Of a DNA stretch of 55,828 nt, positions 1 through 7,430 are shown in pieces. Position 1 is the stretch's first letter. Each line of letters begins with the position of its first letter. Made by a program: the position numbers and the translations under genes. Origin of the DNA: an uncultured Eubacterium sp. (GTDB lineage Bacteria > Bacillota > Clostridia > Lachnospirales > Lachnospiraceae); the NCBI GenBank assembly GCA_910577225.1, contig CAJTMV010000024.1, positions 1 to 55,828 on the forward strand, read 5' to 3'. The notes beneath the pieces were generated by a model. The model made no database searches. It had not been told where the DNA came from and saw only the letters and a program-made list of their open reading frames with translations.

Positions 1-1
1 G

Positions 2-50
2 GGCGTGCTGTATTTCACTGTATTGTGAATTGCAGCACGCCTTTCATTTT
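2..50 (+). terminator. Hairpin terminator of an upstream gene
   Basis: GGCGTGCTG (2-10) pairs perfectly with CAGCACGCC (33-41), and the stem extends inward through TTTCAC/GTGAA with a bulge. It is followed by TTTCATTTT. The gene it ends lies outside the window. Confidence 0.7.
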
Positions 51-164
51 GGATACACCTGATGAAAGCAGCCGGGCCGGCTGTGTTATGCTGGGTGTTT
101 TCTATTGTTCAGAGAAAGGACAGGTGGACCTATGTCAATACTTTGGACAAAAAAAGTCGAAAGA

Positions 165-1034
165 TTATGCTGCTTTTTTGAGTTCCTCATCCTCCTTTTG
201 CTGAGGTGTCATATAACCAATTGCACTATGAATTCGCTTGCGGTTATACCAGCCTTCTATATATTCAAAGATTGCCCTGCAGGCCTCTTTGGAATCTTGA
301 TACTTATGAAGATAGATTTCTTCCTTTTTCAGTACAGAATGGAACGATTCGATACATGCATTGTCATAAGGATTTCCCTTTCGGCTAAATGAATGCCGTA
401 TCCCCTTGCTGTTCAGGAACTTCTCAAATGATTGGCTTGTATACTGGCTTCCCAAGTCGCTGTGGAGAATGAGCCCTCTGGTCTCCCTGACGTTTAGACA
501 GGCGTTCTTAACAGCTTCTATCGCCAGTTCCGCTGTCATGGATGTTCCATACGCATATCCGATGATCTTACGGCTGCATAAGTCCATTACGGAAGCCAGA
601 TAGGTCCATCCCTCTTTTTGTACATGGATATAGGTAATATCGGTACACCATTTCTGGTTGATGGTTTCCGTCTCGAAATCACGTTTCAGAATATTTTCTT
701 TATCGTCTGGAACGGTTCCGTGATTGGCATGATGGTTGTATTTTTTTACTACAACAGAGCGCAGCCCCTGCCTTGCCATATGCCGCGGAACTCGTTTTAT
801 GCTGCAGGGAGTTCCGCTGCCATTGAGGGTACGGCATATTTTAACTGCCCCATACCGTTGCTTTGAATCTTCATAAGCTTCCTTTACCTTCTGGCTGAAT
901 TCCTCATATTCCTTCTGCCGGTTTGAGGGTACACAAACCAGAGCTTTGTAATAGGTACTCCTTGGAAATTTCAGGGCACTGCAAAGCTGGGATACCGTAT
1001 AATGGGTTAAGTTCTGTCGGATAAAAGAAACCAT
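165..1034 (-). CDS. IS3-family transposase OrfB (DDE integrase core)
   Basis: This is the catalytic half of the IS transposase, 289 residues. An N-terminal HTH_21-type region (YEDSKQRYGAVKICRTL) precedes an integrase core with the three acidic residues visible as WCTDITYI (Asp), LILHSDLGSQYTS (Asp) and NPYDNACIESFHSVLKKE (Glu, 35 residues after the second Asp). In this family OrfB is made mainly as an OrfA-OrfB fusion by -1 frameshifting; the slippery run lies upstream at 1069-1076. The ATG at 1034 is only the first methionine of the separate frame and lies 6 bp after the orfA stop. Confidence 0.9.
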   Translation of the reverse strand: MVSFIRQNLTHYTVSQLCSALKFPRSTYYKALVCVPSNRQKEYEEFSQKVKEAYEDSKQRYGAVKICRTLNGSGTPCSIKRVPRHMARQGLRSVVVKKYNHHANHGTVPDDKENILKRDFETETINQKWCTDITYIHVQKEGWTYLASVMDLCSRKIIGYAYGTSMTAELAIEAVKNACLNVRETRGLILHSDLGSQYTSQSFEKFLNSKGIRHSFSRKGNPYDNACIESFHSVLKKEEIYLHKYQDSKEACRAIFEYIEGWYNRKRIHSAIGYMTPQQKEDEELKKAA

Positions 1035-1039
1035 CTCAG

Positions 1040-1318
1040 CTATTGTTCTTTCGCGAATATGGCGGTCGCTTTTTTTAATATTTCATTTTCAATTTTAAGG
1101 CGCTGGATCTCTTTCTGGAGAGCCTTATACTCTTTTAATGTAACGGTTTCCTCCTCAGACACTTTGATTGGAGAAAGCTGTTTTACCCAGTTGCTGAGTG
1201 TGCTCCGATTTACGCCATATTCACGTTCCAGTTGTGGATACGAAGTTCCTCCGGCATTGTACAGATCCACGATCTGCTGCTTGAATTCCGGGGTGTAGGA
1301 TTTTTGGTTTTTCGCCAT
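1040..1318 (-). CDS. IS3-family transposase OrfA (HTH, DNA binding)
   Basis: A 92-residue protein starting MAKNQKSYTPEFK. The start at 1318 is preferred over an in-frame ATG at 1381 because GGAGATG lies just upstream on the minus strand and because family members start this way. A helix-turn-helix (residues about 8-50, with QLEREYGVNRSTLSNWVKQL) is followed by a leucine-zipper-like coiled coil (YKALQKEIQRLKIENEILKKA), the usual OrfA plan for end binding and dimerisation. The A7G run near the 3' end is the site for fusion to OrfB. Confidence 0.88.
   Translation of the reverse strand: MAKNQKSYTPEFKQQIVDLYNAGGTSYPQLEREYGVNRSTLSNWVKQLSPIKVSEEETVTLKEYKALQKEIQRLKIENEILKKATAIFAKEQ
1069..1076 (-). 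promoter_or_regulatory. Programmed -1 frameshift slippery site
   Basis: The minus strand reads AAAAAAAG here, within the orfA codons for …ILKKATA. A6G/A7G heptamers are the classical -1 slippage sites of IS3 elements and would yield the OrfAB transposase. Confidence 0.75.
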
Positions 1319-1619
1319 GCTGAACATCTCCTTTGCTCTTTCACTTGATAGTATAGATTGTTCAACTTTTCCTGTCCACACTTATATACTAACACCAGTT
1401 AATCTTGCTGAAATAAAAAATAGTGATGAAGTCACTGATATTGCAAAACAGCGGAGACTTTTAAAAATAATACCTCCAGAAAATGAGGGGGATTATACGA
1501 GATATTATTTGGATTATCCGAGAGGCGGAAGGAAAATAGAAGTTTTTGTATTAAAATCGTATTTAAAAGAAAAATTAATGATAGATTTTTTTCCAAGAAC
1601 AGAGGAATCAAGTATTTAA

Positions 1620-1904
1620 TATATTCTGATCTGGCAGGATTAGGTGTTTTAAAATAATGTACAAATGTTGAGACATAGCCTCTGTTTGATGTTTGATTGT
1701 ATAAAGTTTTATGCTAAAATATCCAGAGTAGTAAAACACCCCGCCTTTTACTACGTTTTGACTACGTTTCACGGCCTCAATACGCCTCATTTTGCCCCGT
1801 TTTGCCAAATCTGTGATATTTTTAACAATCTTTCCGCAAAATACAACCCGCGCAAAACGCCGCAAAACACGGCAAATCAGCGCAATAAAGGAGGAAAAAC
1901 CACA
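1620..1904 (+). other. Gene-free stretch, cytosine-rich half
   Basis: No gene seen. From about 1738 to 1890 the plus strand is unusually rich in C and A and poor in G, with recurring CGCAAAA and GTTTTG words. This is unlike the purine-rich plus strand elsewhere in the window. It probably contains the promoter and leader of the downstream phosphatase; I cannot pick a convincing -35/-10 pair. Confidence 0.4.
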
Positions 1905-2369
1905 ATGATAAAAATACTTTTCATCTGCCACGGCAACATCTGCCGCAGTCCAATCGCCGAATACGTAATGAAGGATCTGGTCCAAAAACACAACCTGGCA
2001 TCCGGATTTGAAATTGCCTCGGCCGCTACCAGCACAGAAGAAATCGGCAACCCGGTTTATCCGCCGGCGAGAGAGGAACTGTCACGCCACGGCATCTCCT
2101 GTGCCGGGCATCATGCCAGACAGGTGACAAAAGCAGACTACGACTATTATGACTATCTGATCGTTATGGACCGTATGAATGTCCGTAACCTGAACAGAAT
2201 CATCGGCTCTGATCCGCAGGACAAGGTCAGCAAACTGCGCAGCTTTGCAGGGAATACAGGGGATATTGAAGATCCGTGGTATACAGGAGCGTTCGACGAG
2301 GTCTATGAGCAGATTTTGGAAGGCTGCCAGGCGTTGCTTATGCAATTGTATCCAAATTGTGAATTTTAG
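1905..2369 (+). CDS. Low-molecular-weight protein-tyrosine phosphatase
   Basis: A cytoplasmic phosphatase of 154 residues, the usual family length. The P-loop CHGNICRS (C-x5-R) is at residues 8-15, directly after the first beta strand MIKILFI. The general acid is in the late EDPW motif, followed by YTGAFDEVYEQILEGCQALL. The ATG at 1905 is chosen because AAGGAGG sits 8-10 bases upstream and the family starts with this strand; an in-frame upstream extension to 1665 has no family similarity. In Firmicutes such enzymes often counter BY-kinases in exopolysaccharide control or act on arginine phosphates; no kinase lies nearby, so the substrate is open. Confidence 0.9.
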   Translation: MIKILFICHGNICRSPIAEYVMKDLVQKHNLASGFEIASAATSTEEIGNPVYPPAREELSRHGISCAGHHARQVTKADYDYYDYLIVMDRMNVRNLNRIIGSDPQDKVSKLRSFAGNTGDIEDPWYTGAFDEVYEQILEGCQALLMQLYPNCEF

Positions 2370-2525
2370 ATGAAATTTTCTTAATATCCAAAAAAATACA
2401 GTATTCTTTTCGGATAAAATAATTAAGAGACGGATCTGGTAAGAGCAGTCGGTAAAAATACAAAACGAATTTATACAGTCACAGCTGTCAGAGTGAGTTT
2501 TGAGAGGAAGAGAAAGGAATACAGT

Positions 2526-4685
2526 ATGAATCAGAAAAAAACGGTTGCATGGCTGTTGGCAGCGGTCACTGCTTTCTGGCCGATATGGGCGGGAGGTACG
2601 TTTTCCGTGCAGGCCCAGACGCAAAAAGCGGAAGTTCCACAGTTGGAAGAGGGGACATATGTCAGCGGACAGGCGCTGGTTTCGATGACGACCACGCAGG
2701 CTGCGGCGCTGACAAAAGAGGGGACAGCCACATTTGATAAAAATATTCAGATTGAAGAATGCTGGGAGTTTGGACAGGCAGACGACGCTTCTTCAGAGCG
2801 TGTCAAAGATTATGTGGCGCTTGTCAGTTCAGATACATATACTACCGAAGAGCTGATGGAGATTGCGGCTGATAAGTATTATGTGGATGCGGTTGCGCCG
2901 AACAGCTACGCGCATTTGTGCGATACGGGAAAAGACGAGCTGTCTGATTATCAGTGGTATCTGGATGGGAGCGGAAGTCTTAAGACAAACAGTCAGGGAA
3001 TTCAGTTTTCCGGACTGACGGTGCAGCCGTCGGCACAGCCGGTAGTGGCGATGATCGATACAGGGGTGGATTATACCCATGAGGATCTGAAAGATTCGAT
3101 GTGGATCAATCCGTATCGTTCGCAGGGACTTGAGGGTATTTATGGATATGATTTTGCCAATGACGACGACGACCCGATGGATGTAGACGGACATGGCACG
3201 CATTGTGCAGGCGTAATTGCGGCGCAGCAGAATAACGCATCTGGTATTACAGGGATTAGTAATGCAAAGATTATGGCTCTAAAAGTGGTCCGCGATGATT
3301 CCGATGTTTTTGATGTCGCAGGCGCAGTCCGTGCGTTCGAATACATTGTCCGCGCACAGGAAATGGGAGTGCAGGTAGCGGCTGTCAACTGTTCCTGGGG
3401 AGGCAGTCGTGATTCGGGTGAGATTCTAAACAGGCTGATCGATAAAATGGGTGAGAATGGCGCGCTGACTGTATTTGCAGCGGGAAATGATGCGATCGAC
3501 TGGGATTCGGTTCCAAAGTCGATGCGGACGGTACCGTATGATCTGGACAGTAAGTATGTTGTCGTTGCAGGCGCCAGTGATGAGAATGACGACAGGGTAT
3601 ATTTTTCCGATTATGGGAATACGCTGGTCGATTTGTTTGCGCCGGGTTCGAATATTGTATCGACTGTGCAGGAGGAGAAGTTTTTGCCGCAGTTCTGGCC
3701 GCGGGAGAAGCGGGAGAGGATGACGACTTATTATAATACGGTAAATGGCATCGGCGATTTTTATACGTCGTCAGCTATTTCGGGACTTGCAACCGATTAT
3801 TCGGTGCAGCTTGGCTATGAGCCGGATATCGGCTTTTCGGATCAGTCAGACGGCTGTTTAAAATATGTGGTCAAATATAACCGCAGGCTTTTTTTGCCGC
3901 AGGCTACGGGAAACAATATTTTTCAGGGAGGTACGGAACAGGCCGGATTTATTTATCTGGATGTTACGGACTGGAATCTGGATACGAAAAAGACGTATTA
4001 TATCAGCTGTATGATGGCGGAAAACGATGGCGCCGGCGTGCCGGCCTGGGAATCGGTAGAAAAAGTAAGTACGGCGGAAGATTCCCGTTTTATAACGGCC
4101 GGCGGCAGAACCTGGCTCGCGCTGATTGGGATAACGACGCAAAAGACAAGACCGACGACTTATTATTTTGATAATTTTGCCGTATCAGTGGCAGATCCGG
4201 ATACGACACAGTTTGAAAAATGTGATATTATGTCCGGTTCTTCGATGGCGGCGCCGATGGTAACCGGAGCTATTGCCGTATTGCGCAGCGTGAATCCTTT
4301 TGTGGACGCAATGGGTACCCGTAATCTGTTGATGCAGTGCACACGACCGGTGGATTCGCTGGAAAATGCCTGTATTACCGGCGGTATTTTAGATTTGTCG
4401 CATGTAATTGTACAGGCGTTTGAGCTAAAGCTGAATAAAGCGACAGCGAATGTCAGATATGGGAAGACGCTGCAGCTTGTCGCAACCATACTGCCAGAAA
4501 ATGCGACCAATACGAAAGTAACCTGGACTTCGAGTCATCCGTCATACGCTTCAGTATCAGCAAAGGGAGTCGTCAGGGTAAAAAAAGCCGGTATCGGAAA
4601 AACGGTCAGAATTACGGCAACGACCAAAGATGGGACAAAGCTAAAAGACGTATGCACAATTAAAATTAAAAAAGCTGCAAAATAG
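2526..4685 (+). CDS. Secreted subtilisin-like serine protease with C-terminal Ig-like domain
   Basis: A 719-residue S8-family protease. An N-terminal signal peptide (MNQKKTVAWLLAAVTAFW…, cleavage near residue 30) precedes a propeptide-like region to about residue 165. Catalytic residues are Asp178 (AMIDTGVDYTHEDL), His223 (DGHGTHCAG) and Ser573 (MSGSSMAAP), with the oxyanion Asn in VFAAGNDA. Between that Asn and Ser573 there is a large insertion, roughly residues 380-560, where ordinary subtilisins have about 60 residues; its Tyr/Trp-rich, beta-rich sequence resembles a jelly-roll or protease-associated insert. The tail (about 635-719) is a BIG_2-like domain (LVATILPENATNTKVTWTSS). The start at 2526 follows GAGAGGAAGAGAAAGGA. 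It likely acts on extracellular proteins and may be loosely wall-bound through the Ig domain. Confidence 0.9.
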   Translation: MNQKKTVAWLLAAVTAFWPIWAGGTFSVQAQTQKAEVPQLEEGTYVSGQALVSMTTTQAAALTKEGTATFDKNIQIEECWEFGQADDASSERVKDYVALVSSDTYTTEELMEIAADKYYVDAVAPNSYAHLCDTGKDELSDYQWYLDGSGSLKTNSQGIQFSGLTVQPSAQPVVAMIDTGVDYTHEDLKDSMWINPYRSQGLEGIYGYDFANDDDDPMDVDGHGTHCAGVIAAQQNNASGITGISNAKIMALKVVRDDSDVFDVAGAVRAFEYIVRAQEMGVQVAAVNCSWGGSRDSGEILNRLIDKMGENGALTVFAAGNDAIDWDSVPKSMRTVPYDLDSKYVVVAGASDENDDRVYFSDYGNTLVDLFAPGSNIVSTVQEEKFLPQFWPREKRERMTTYYNTVNGIGDFYTSSAISGLATDYSVQLGYEPDIGFSDQSDGCLKYVVKYNRRLFLPQATGNNIFQGGTEQAGFIYLDVTDWNLDTKKTYYISCMMAENDGAGVPAWESVEKVSTAEDSRFITAGGRTWLALIGITTQKTRPTTYYFDNFAVSVADPDTTQFEKCDIMSGSSMAAPMVTGAIAVLRSVNPFVDAMGTRNLLMQCTRPVDSLENACITGGILDLSHVIVQAFELKLNKATANVRYGKTLQLVATILPENATNTKVTWTSSHPSYASVSAKGVVRVKKAGIGKTVRITATTKDGTKLKDVCTIKIKKAAK

Positions 4686-4824
4686 AAATAATTTTTCTTA
4701 TAGACAAATGTATAACTGCATATAAGAAAATGACATATCTAATGAAACAAAGCAACAAAAAAAGAAAGAAATAAACTTGTGAACAAATGTGTAAATGTAT
4801 ATAATAAAATATAGCACATAAATA

Positions 4825-4863
4825 TAAGAGTGAAAGGGAACAATGGCGTTTCCTTCACTCTTA
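4825..4863 (+). repeat. Strong hairpin downstream of the protease
   Basis: TAAGAGTGAA (4825-4834) pairs perfectly with TTCACTCTTA (4854-4863), and the stem continues inward through GGGAAC/GTTTCC with a wobble pair. No T-run follows, so it is either a weak terminator, an mRNA 3'-end stabiliser or a leader structure of the next gene. Confidence 0.5.
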
Positions 4864-4926
4864 AATTGTATCATACTATATTTTAAAAAATAATAAAGAA
4901 TAATAATGAAGAAAGAAGCAGGATCG

Positions 4927-5679
4927 ATGAACAGAATACCAAAAACAGGAGACTTATATACAGACGGAGCAGGCCGGATTTATCAGGTGATTGTTAACGC
5001 TGTGTATGAAGAAACCGGAGAACCGCTTGTCGTATACCAGGAGATGTCCGGAAATTTTCAGATATCTGCCAGACCGTTGCAGCAGTTTACCGGAGAAAAC
5101 GGACAGGAGCGGTTGTTTGAAAAGATGCAGAAAAAGCAGGAGCAGCCAGATGCGGAAAAAATCAGCGCGCAGACAGATACTGCGGCTGCGCCGGTTAAAA
5201 AGGAATCGGCCGGTCAGCCGGTATTTGAACAGAATCAGAATTTGCAGCAGCGGCAGATATCTGCGGTCAAAAAGGAACCGGCTCCCCGTACGCAGTCTCC
5301 TGCGGAGTCCAAACGTGCGTTTCGACAGATAACGGCGGAAACATCCAAAGAAGGCGCTTCTTATTATGAAAAGCGGCGCAGACAGATGGAGGAACGGGAG
5401 CAGCGCAGGGAAATGTTTCGCAAAACGCAAAGACACGAGAGCGCAACCGAGGAGCTGCGGGCCAATCCATGTCTGATGAAGTTTTTAGAAGCAGATACGT
5501 ATGAGGAAAAATACCATGTCTTAAATGAAATACAAAATGATATGACAGATCGTCTGATCGATGATATTGCGGTAGTGTTGGACGTGGTCATACCGGAAGG
5601 CGCGATGAACGACCGTTTTCATCAGCTGCGCAATATCATACTGACCAGACAAAAATATGAGACCAGCCGGTTTCGATAA
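4927..5679 (+). CDS. DUF1653-like protein with a charged linker
   Basis: About 250 residues. The first 45 residues (GDLYTDGAGRIYQVIVNAVYEETGEPLVVYQ…ARPLQQF) match the layout of DUF1653, a small SH3-like domain of unknown function. A low-complexity Gln/Lys/Ala-rich linker follows, then an RRRQMEEREQRREMF helix, then a conserved-looking C-terminal helical region (CLMKFLEADTYEEKYHVLNEIQNDM). The start at 4927 is chosen because GCAGGA lies 5 bases upstream; the ATG at 4906 has no ribosome binding site. No signal peptide, so probably cytoplasmic. Function unknown. Confidence 0.65.
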   Translation: MNRIPKTGDLYTDGAGRIYQVIVNAVYEETGEPLVVYQEMSGNFQISARPLQQFTGENGQERLFEKMQKKQEQPDAEKISAQTDTAAAPVKKESAGQPVFEQNQNLQQRQISAVKKEPAPRTQSPAESKRAFRQITAETSKEGASYYEKRRRQMEEREQRREMFRKTQRHESATEELRANPCLMKFLEADTYEEKYHVLNEIQNDMTDRLIDDIAVVLDVVIPEGAMNDRFHQLRNIILTRQKYETSRFR

Positions 5680-5681
5680 CG

Positions 5682-6170
5682 TCAGGACTGCAGGGCGCCT
5701 TTGCTCATTTCGCTGTTATGATAGCGGCTGTCGTACGTGACGTCTTCGCCAAACCAGTCCGGAGGGGTAAAAGAGTCTGCTTCTTCGATAGAAGCAAATT
5801 CTACCTCCGCCAGAGTGATTCCTTCCAGGCTGCCATGAAAGATGTCCAGCTCGATGGTATGTGTGTCGTCCAGCGGCAGCAGATATCGGCGCTTGGTAAT
5901 GAGGATGCCATCCGTTTTTTTGCGCAGATGTTCGTAGGATTCCTGAGAAAGCGGGATTTCATACTCGGTGTGAGCCATCATACCCGCGCTTTTACAGGTA
6001 AGAAAGTAAGTATGATCCATCTTGCGTATCCGGATGGTCGGGTCTGTGCATAAATATCCCTGCTCGATGTCATGATATGCGTACTGATCCAGATTTTGCG
6101 GAAGCCATCTGGGTATAAATTTGCGTTCGATTTCCATATGTGTCAGATCGTTTTGTTTTGTTTTTGGCAT
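5682..6170 (-). CDS. CYTH-domain (triphosphate tunnel) protein
   Basis: A 162-residue protein with the CYTH signature MEIERKF near residues 12-18, followed by IEQGYL, IRIRKM, YFLTCKS, EYEIPL, KRRYLL and ELDIFHG…LAEVEF, the alternating basic and acidic strands that line the tunnel of triphosphatase and adenylate-cyclase-like enzymes. In bacteria most single-domain members hydrolyse inorganic triphosphate or are of unknown specificity. The start at 6170 follows GGAAAGGAG on the minus strand. Its 3' end lies 2 bp from the convergent DUF1653-like gene. Confidence 0.85.
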   Translation of the reverse strand: MPKTKQNDLTHMEIERKFIPRWLPQNLDQYAYHDIEQGYLCTDPTIRIRKMDHTYFLTCKSAGMMAHTEYEIPLSQESYEHLRKKTDGILITKRRYLLPLDDTHTIELDIFHGSLEGITLAEVEFASIEEADSFTPPDWFGEDVTYDSRYHNSEMSKGALQS

Positions 6171-6289
6171 AAAAATACTCCTTTCCGTTTGGTTCTTATT
6201 CCTAAGATAACGGATATATTTGGAAAATTCAACGAATATTTGCAAATTGATTTGGAATATGTTATATTTTGGTTACAGTTTGTCCGGCG

Positions 6290-6428
6290 TACGACATTTG
6301 GTGTTGTAAGCGTCAGCTGTGTGAATCCCTATATATCTGGGACAGATTCGTGCGATGTACGGCACATTTGCTGCTGTAAGCGTCAACTGTGTGAATCCTG
6401 ATATATTTGGGACAGATTCGTGTAAAAT
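6290..6428 (+). repeat. Two-copy imperfect direct repeat of about 69 bp
   Basis: Copy one runs from about 6290 and copy two from about 6358. Both contain GTAAGCGTCARCTGTGTGAATC and a GGGACAGATTCGTG end block. The copies lie directly upstream of the DJ-1 gene. Confidence 0.8.
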
Positions 6429-6429
6429 A

Positions 6430-6456
6430 TGGCCTGCGTATTCTCTTTGCAGGCCA
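6430..6456 (+). promoter_or_regulatory. Leader hairpin before the DJ-1 gene
   Basis: TGGCCTGC (6430-6437) pairs perfectly with GCAGGCCA (6449-6456), 38 bp before the ATG. No T-run follows, so it is more likely a leader structure than a terminator. Confidence 0.4.
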
Positions 6457-6494
6457 TTTAGAAAATAAAAAACAGAGCAGGAGGTTATAAAACA

Positions 6495-7040
6495 ATGAGC
6501 AAAATAGCGGTATTTTTTGCAGATGGCTGTGAGGAAATCGAAGGACTGACCGTTGTGGACATGCTTCGGCGGGCCGGTCTGGAGGTTGTCGGAGTATCCA
6601 TTTCAGGCGGGAGAGAGATTCAGGGGTCCCATAACATTCGTTTTTTCGCGGATACGACTTATGAAGAAGCTCCGATCGATACGTTTGACGGCGTAGTGCT
6701 TCCGGGAGGAGTCAAAGGAACAGAAAATCTGGGTGCACATCCGGGCGTGGTTTCCACAATTAAGAAATTTGCTGAAGAAGGAAAACTGGTGGCGGCAATC
6801 TGTGCGGCTCCGAGTGTACTGGGCGCAAATGGAATTTTACAGGGCAAACATGCGGTCTGCCATCCGGGATGGGAGGAAAAACTGATCGGAGCGGTTACGT
6901 CAGAAGAGACTGTGGTCACAGACGGCAATATTATTACCAGCCGCGGGATGGGAACAGCGATCGATTTTTCACTGGCGATTATCGCAAAGCTGACAGATGA
7001 AGATGTCGTGGCGAATGTGAGAAAAGGAATCGTATATTAA
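6495..7040 (+). CDS. DJ-1/PfpI family protein
   Basis: A 181-residue cytoplasmic protein of the DJ-1/YajL branch. It begins with KIAVFFADGCEEIEGL, which carries the conserved glutamate near the active site. The nucleophile elbow is VAAICAAPSVL (Cys at about residue 103), followed by the family's GKHAVCHPG and SRGMGTAIDF segments. Members act as oxidative-stress or methylglyoxal/glycation-related proteins, and the exact reaction is debated. Start at 6495 with AGGAGG about 10 bases upstream. It appears monocistronic. Confidence 0.92.
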   Translation: MSKIAVFFADGCEEIEGLTVVDMLRRAGLEVVGVSISGGREIQGSHNIRFFADTTYEEAPIDTFDGVVLPGGVKGTENLGAHPGVVSTIKKFAEEGKLVAAICAAPSVLGANGILQGKHAVCHPGWEEKLIGAVTSEETVVTDGNIITSRGMGTAIDFSLAIIAKLTDEDVVANVRKGIVY

Positions 7041-7231
7041 AACAGCGTTTGTTTCACGCGCTGTCAGACAGTCAGAATCTGCCGTATGGAAAAAGTCTCC
7101 TGCAATCGCCTGGGGGAGGCCGCTGAAAAAGTCATTTTTCGCTTCAGTGAAACGCAAGATACAGATGTTTAACAATAAAAATTCTGTGTATTGTAGTTTT
7201 ATTTGAGCAATGCGGACTTTTTCAGCGCCCT

Positions 7232-7378
7232 CGTCCGGGATGGGTTCTTTCTTATGTATGGGTGATTCCGTTAATTTCATTTTGCTTTGTCAGGCCGATA
7301 GAAAGGCTTTCGTCAAATGATGAAATATACGGATACCCAAAGCTGAGAAAGAACCCGGGGATGCTGCGGGGACTTTTT
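7232..7378 (+). ncRNA. Candidate long hairpin RNA or extended terminator
   Basis: GGGTTCTTTCTTA (7242-7254) pairs with TGAGAAAGAACCC (7344-7356) with one mismatch. The stem continues inward between 7261-7280 and 7320-7339, and outward through GTCC/GGAC to a T6 run at 7374-7379. The whole forms a roughly 140-nt rod-like hairpin with an intrinsic-terminator end. A separate 12-bp inverted repeat, GCTGAAAAAGTC/GACTTTTTCAGC, lies at about 7124-7135 and 7215-7226. It could be the DJ-1 terminator, a small RNA or a decayed miniature transposon. Confidence 0.5.
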
Positions 7379-7430
7379 TACCATATGGTTTTTTTATAGG
7401 AAGAAGATCTGGTTTGTAACTGCGCTCTGA

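Larger units (their letters stand above)
125..1397 (-). mobile_element. IS3-family insertion sequence (orfA/orfB), core about 144-1379
   Basis: The element encodes orfA and orfB on the minus strand. The end repeats share TGGACA-NN-AAAAGT-N-GAA (left from 144, right read on the minus strand from about 1378). ACTT lies directly outside both ends (140-143 and 1380-1383), a 4-bp target duplication typical of the family, giving an element of about 1236 bp. Weaker similarity of the flanks continues outward to 125 and 1397. Both reading frames are intact and the frameshift site is present, so the copy may be active. Confidence 0.85.
62..1619 (+). pseudogene. Small unknown ORF interrupted by the IS element
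   Basis: Removing the IS and one copy of the ACTT duplication joins 62-143 to 1384-1619 in one open frame of about 105 codons ending in TAA at 1617-1619. The reading frame is continuous across the junction (…TYVN-TYILTPVNL…), which supports a real interruption. The product is hydrophilic and lysine-rich after the junction, with the segments RRLLKIIPPENEGDY and YPRGGRKIEVFVLKSYL. I do not recognise a family. The ATG at 62 has no good ribosome binding site and follows a terminator hairpin, so the original start is uncertain; the part downstream of the IS is the better supported half. It could be a remnant of a small toxin-like or phage-like protein, but nothing seen proves that. Confidence 0.5.

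Noticed and set aside
125..1397. Outer ends at 125/1397 as the IS boundaries
   Set aside because: Similarity outside 144-1379 is weak and gives no target duplication, whereas ACTT flanks the inner boundaries exactly and excision there restores an open frame.
1665..1904. Upstream extension of the tyrosine phosphatase frame
   Set aside because: No family similarity, odd composition, and a strong AAGGAGG site directly before the ATG at 1905.
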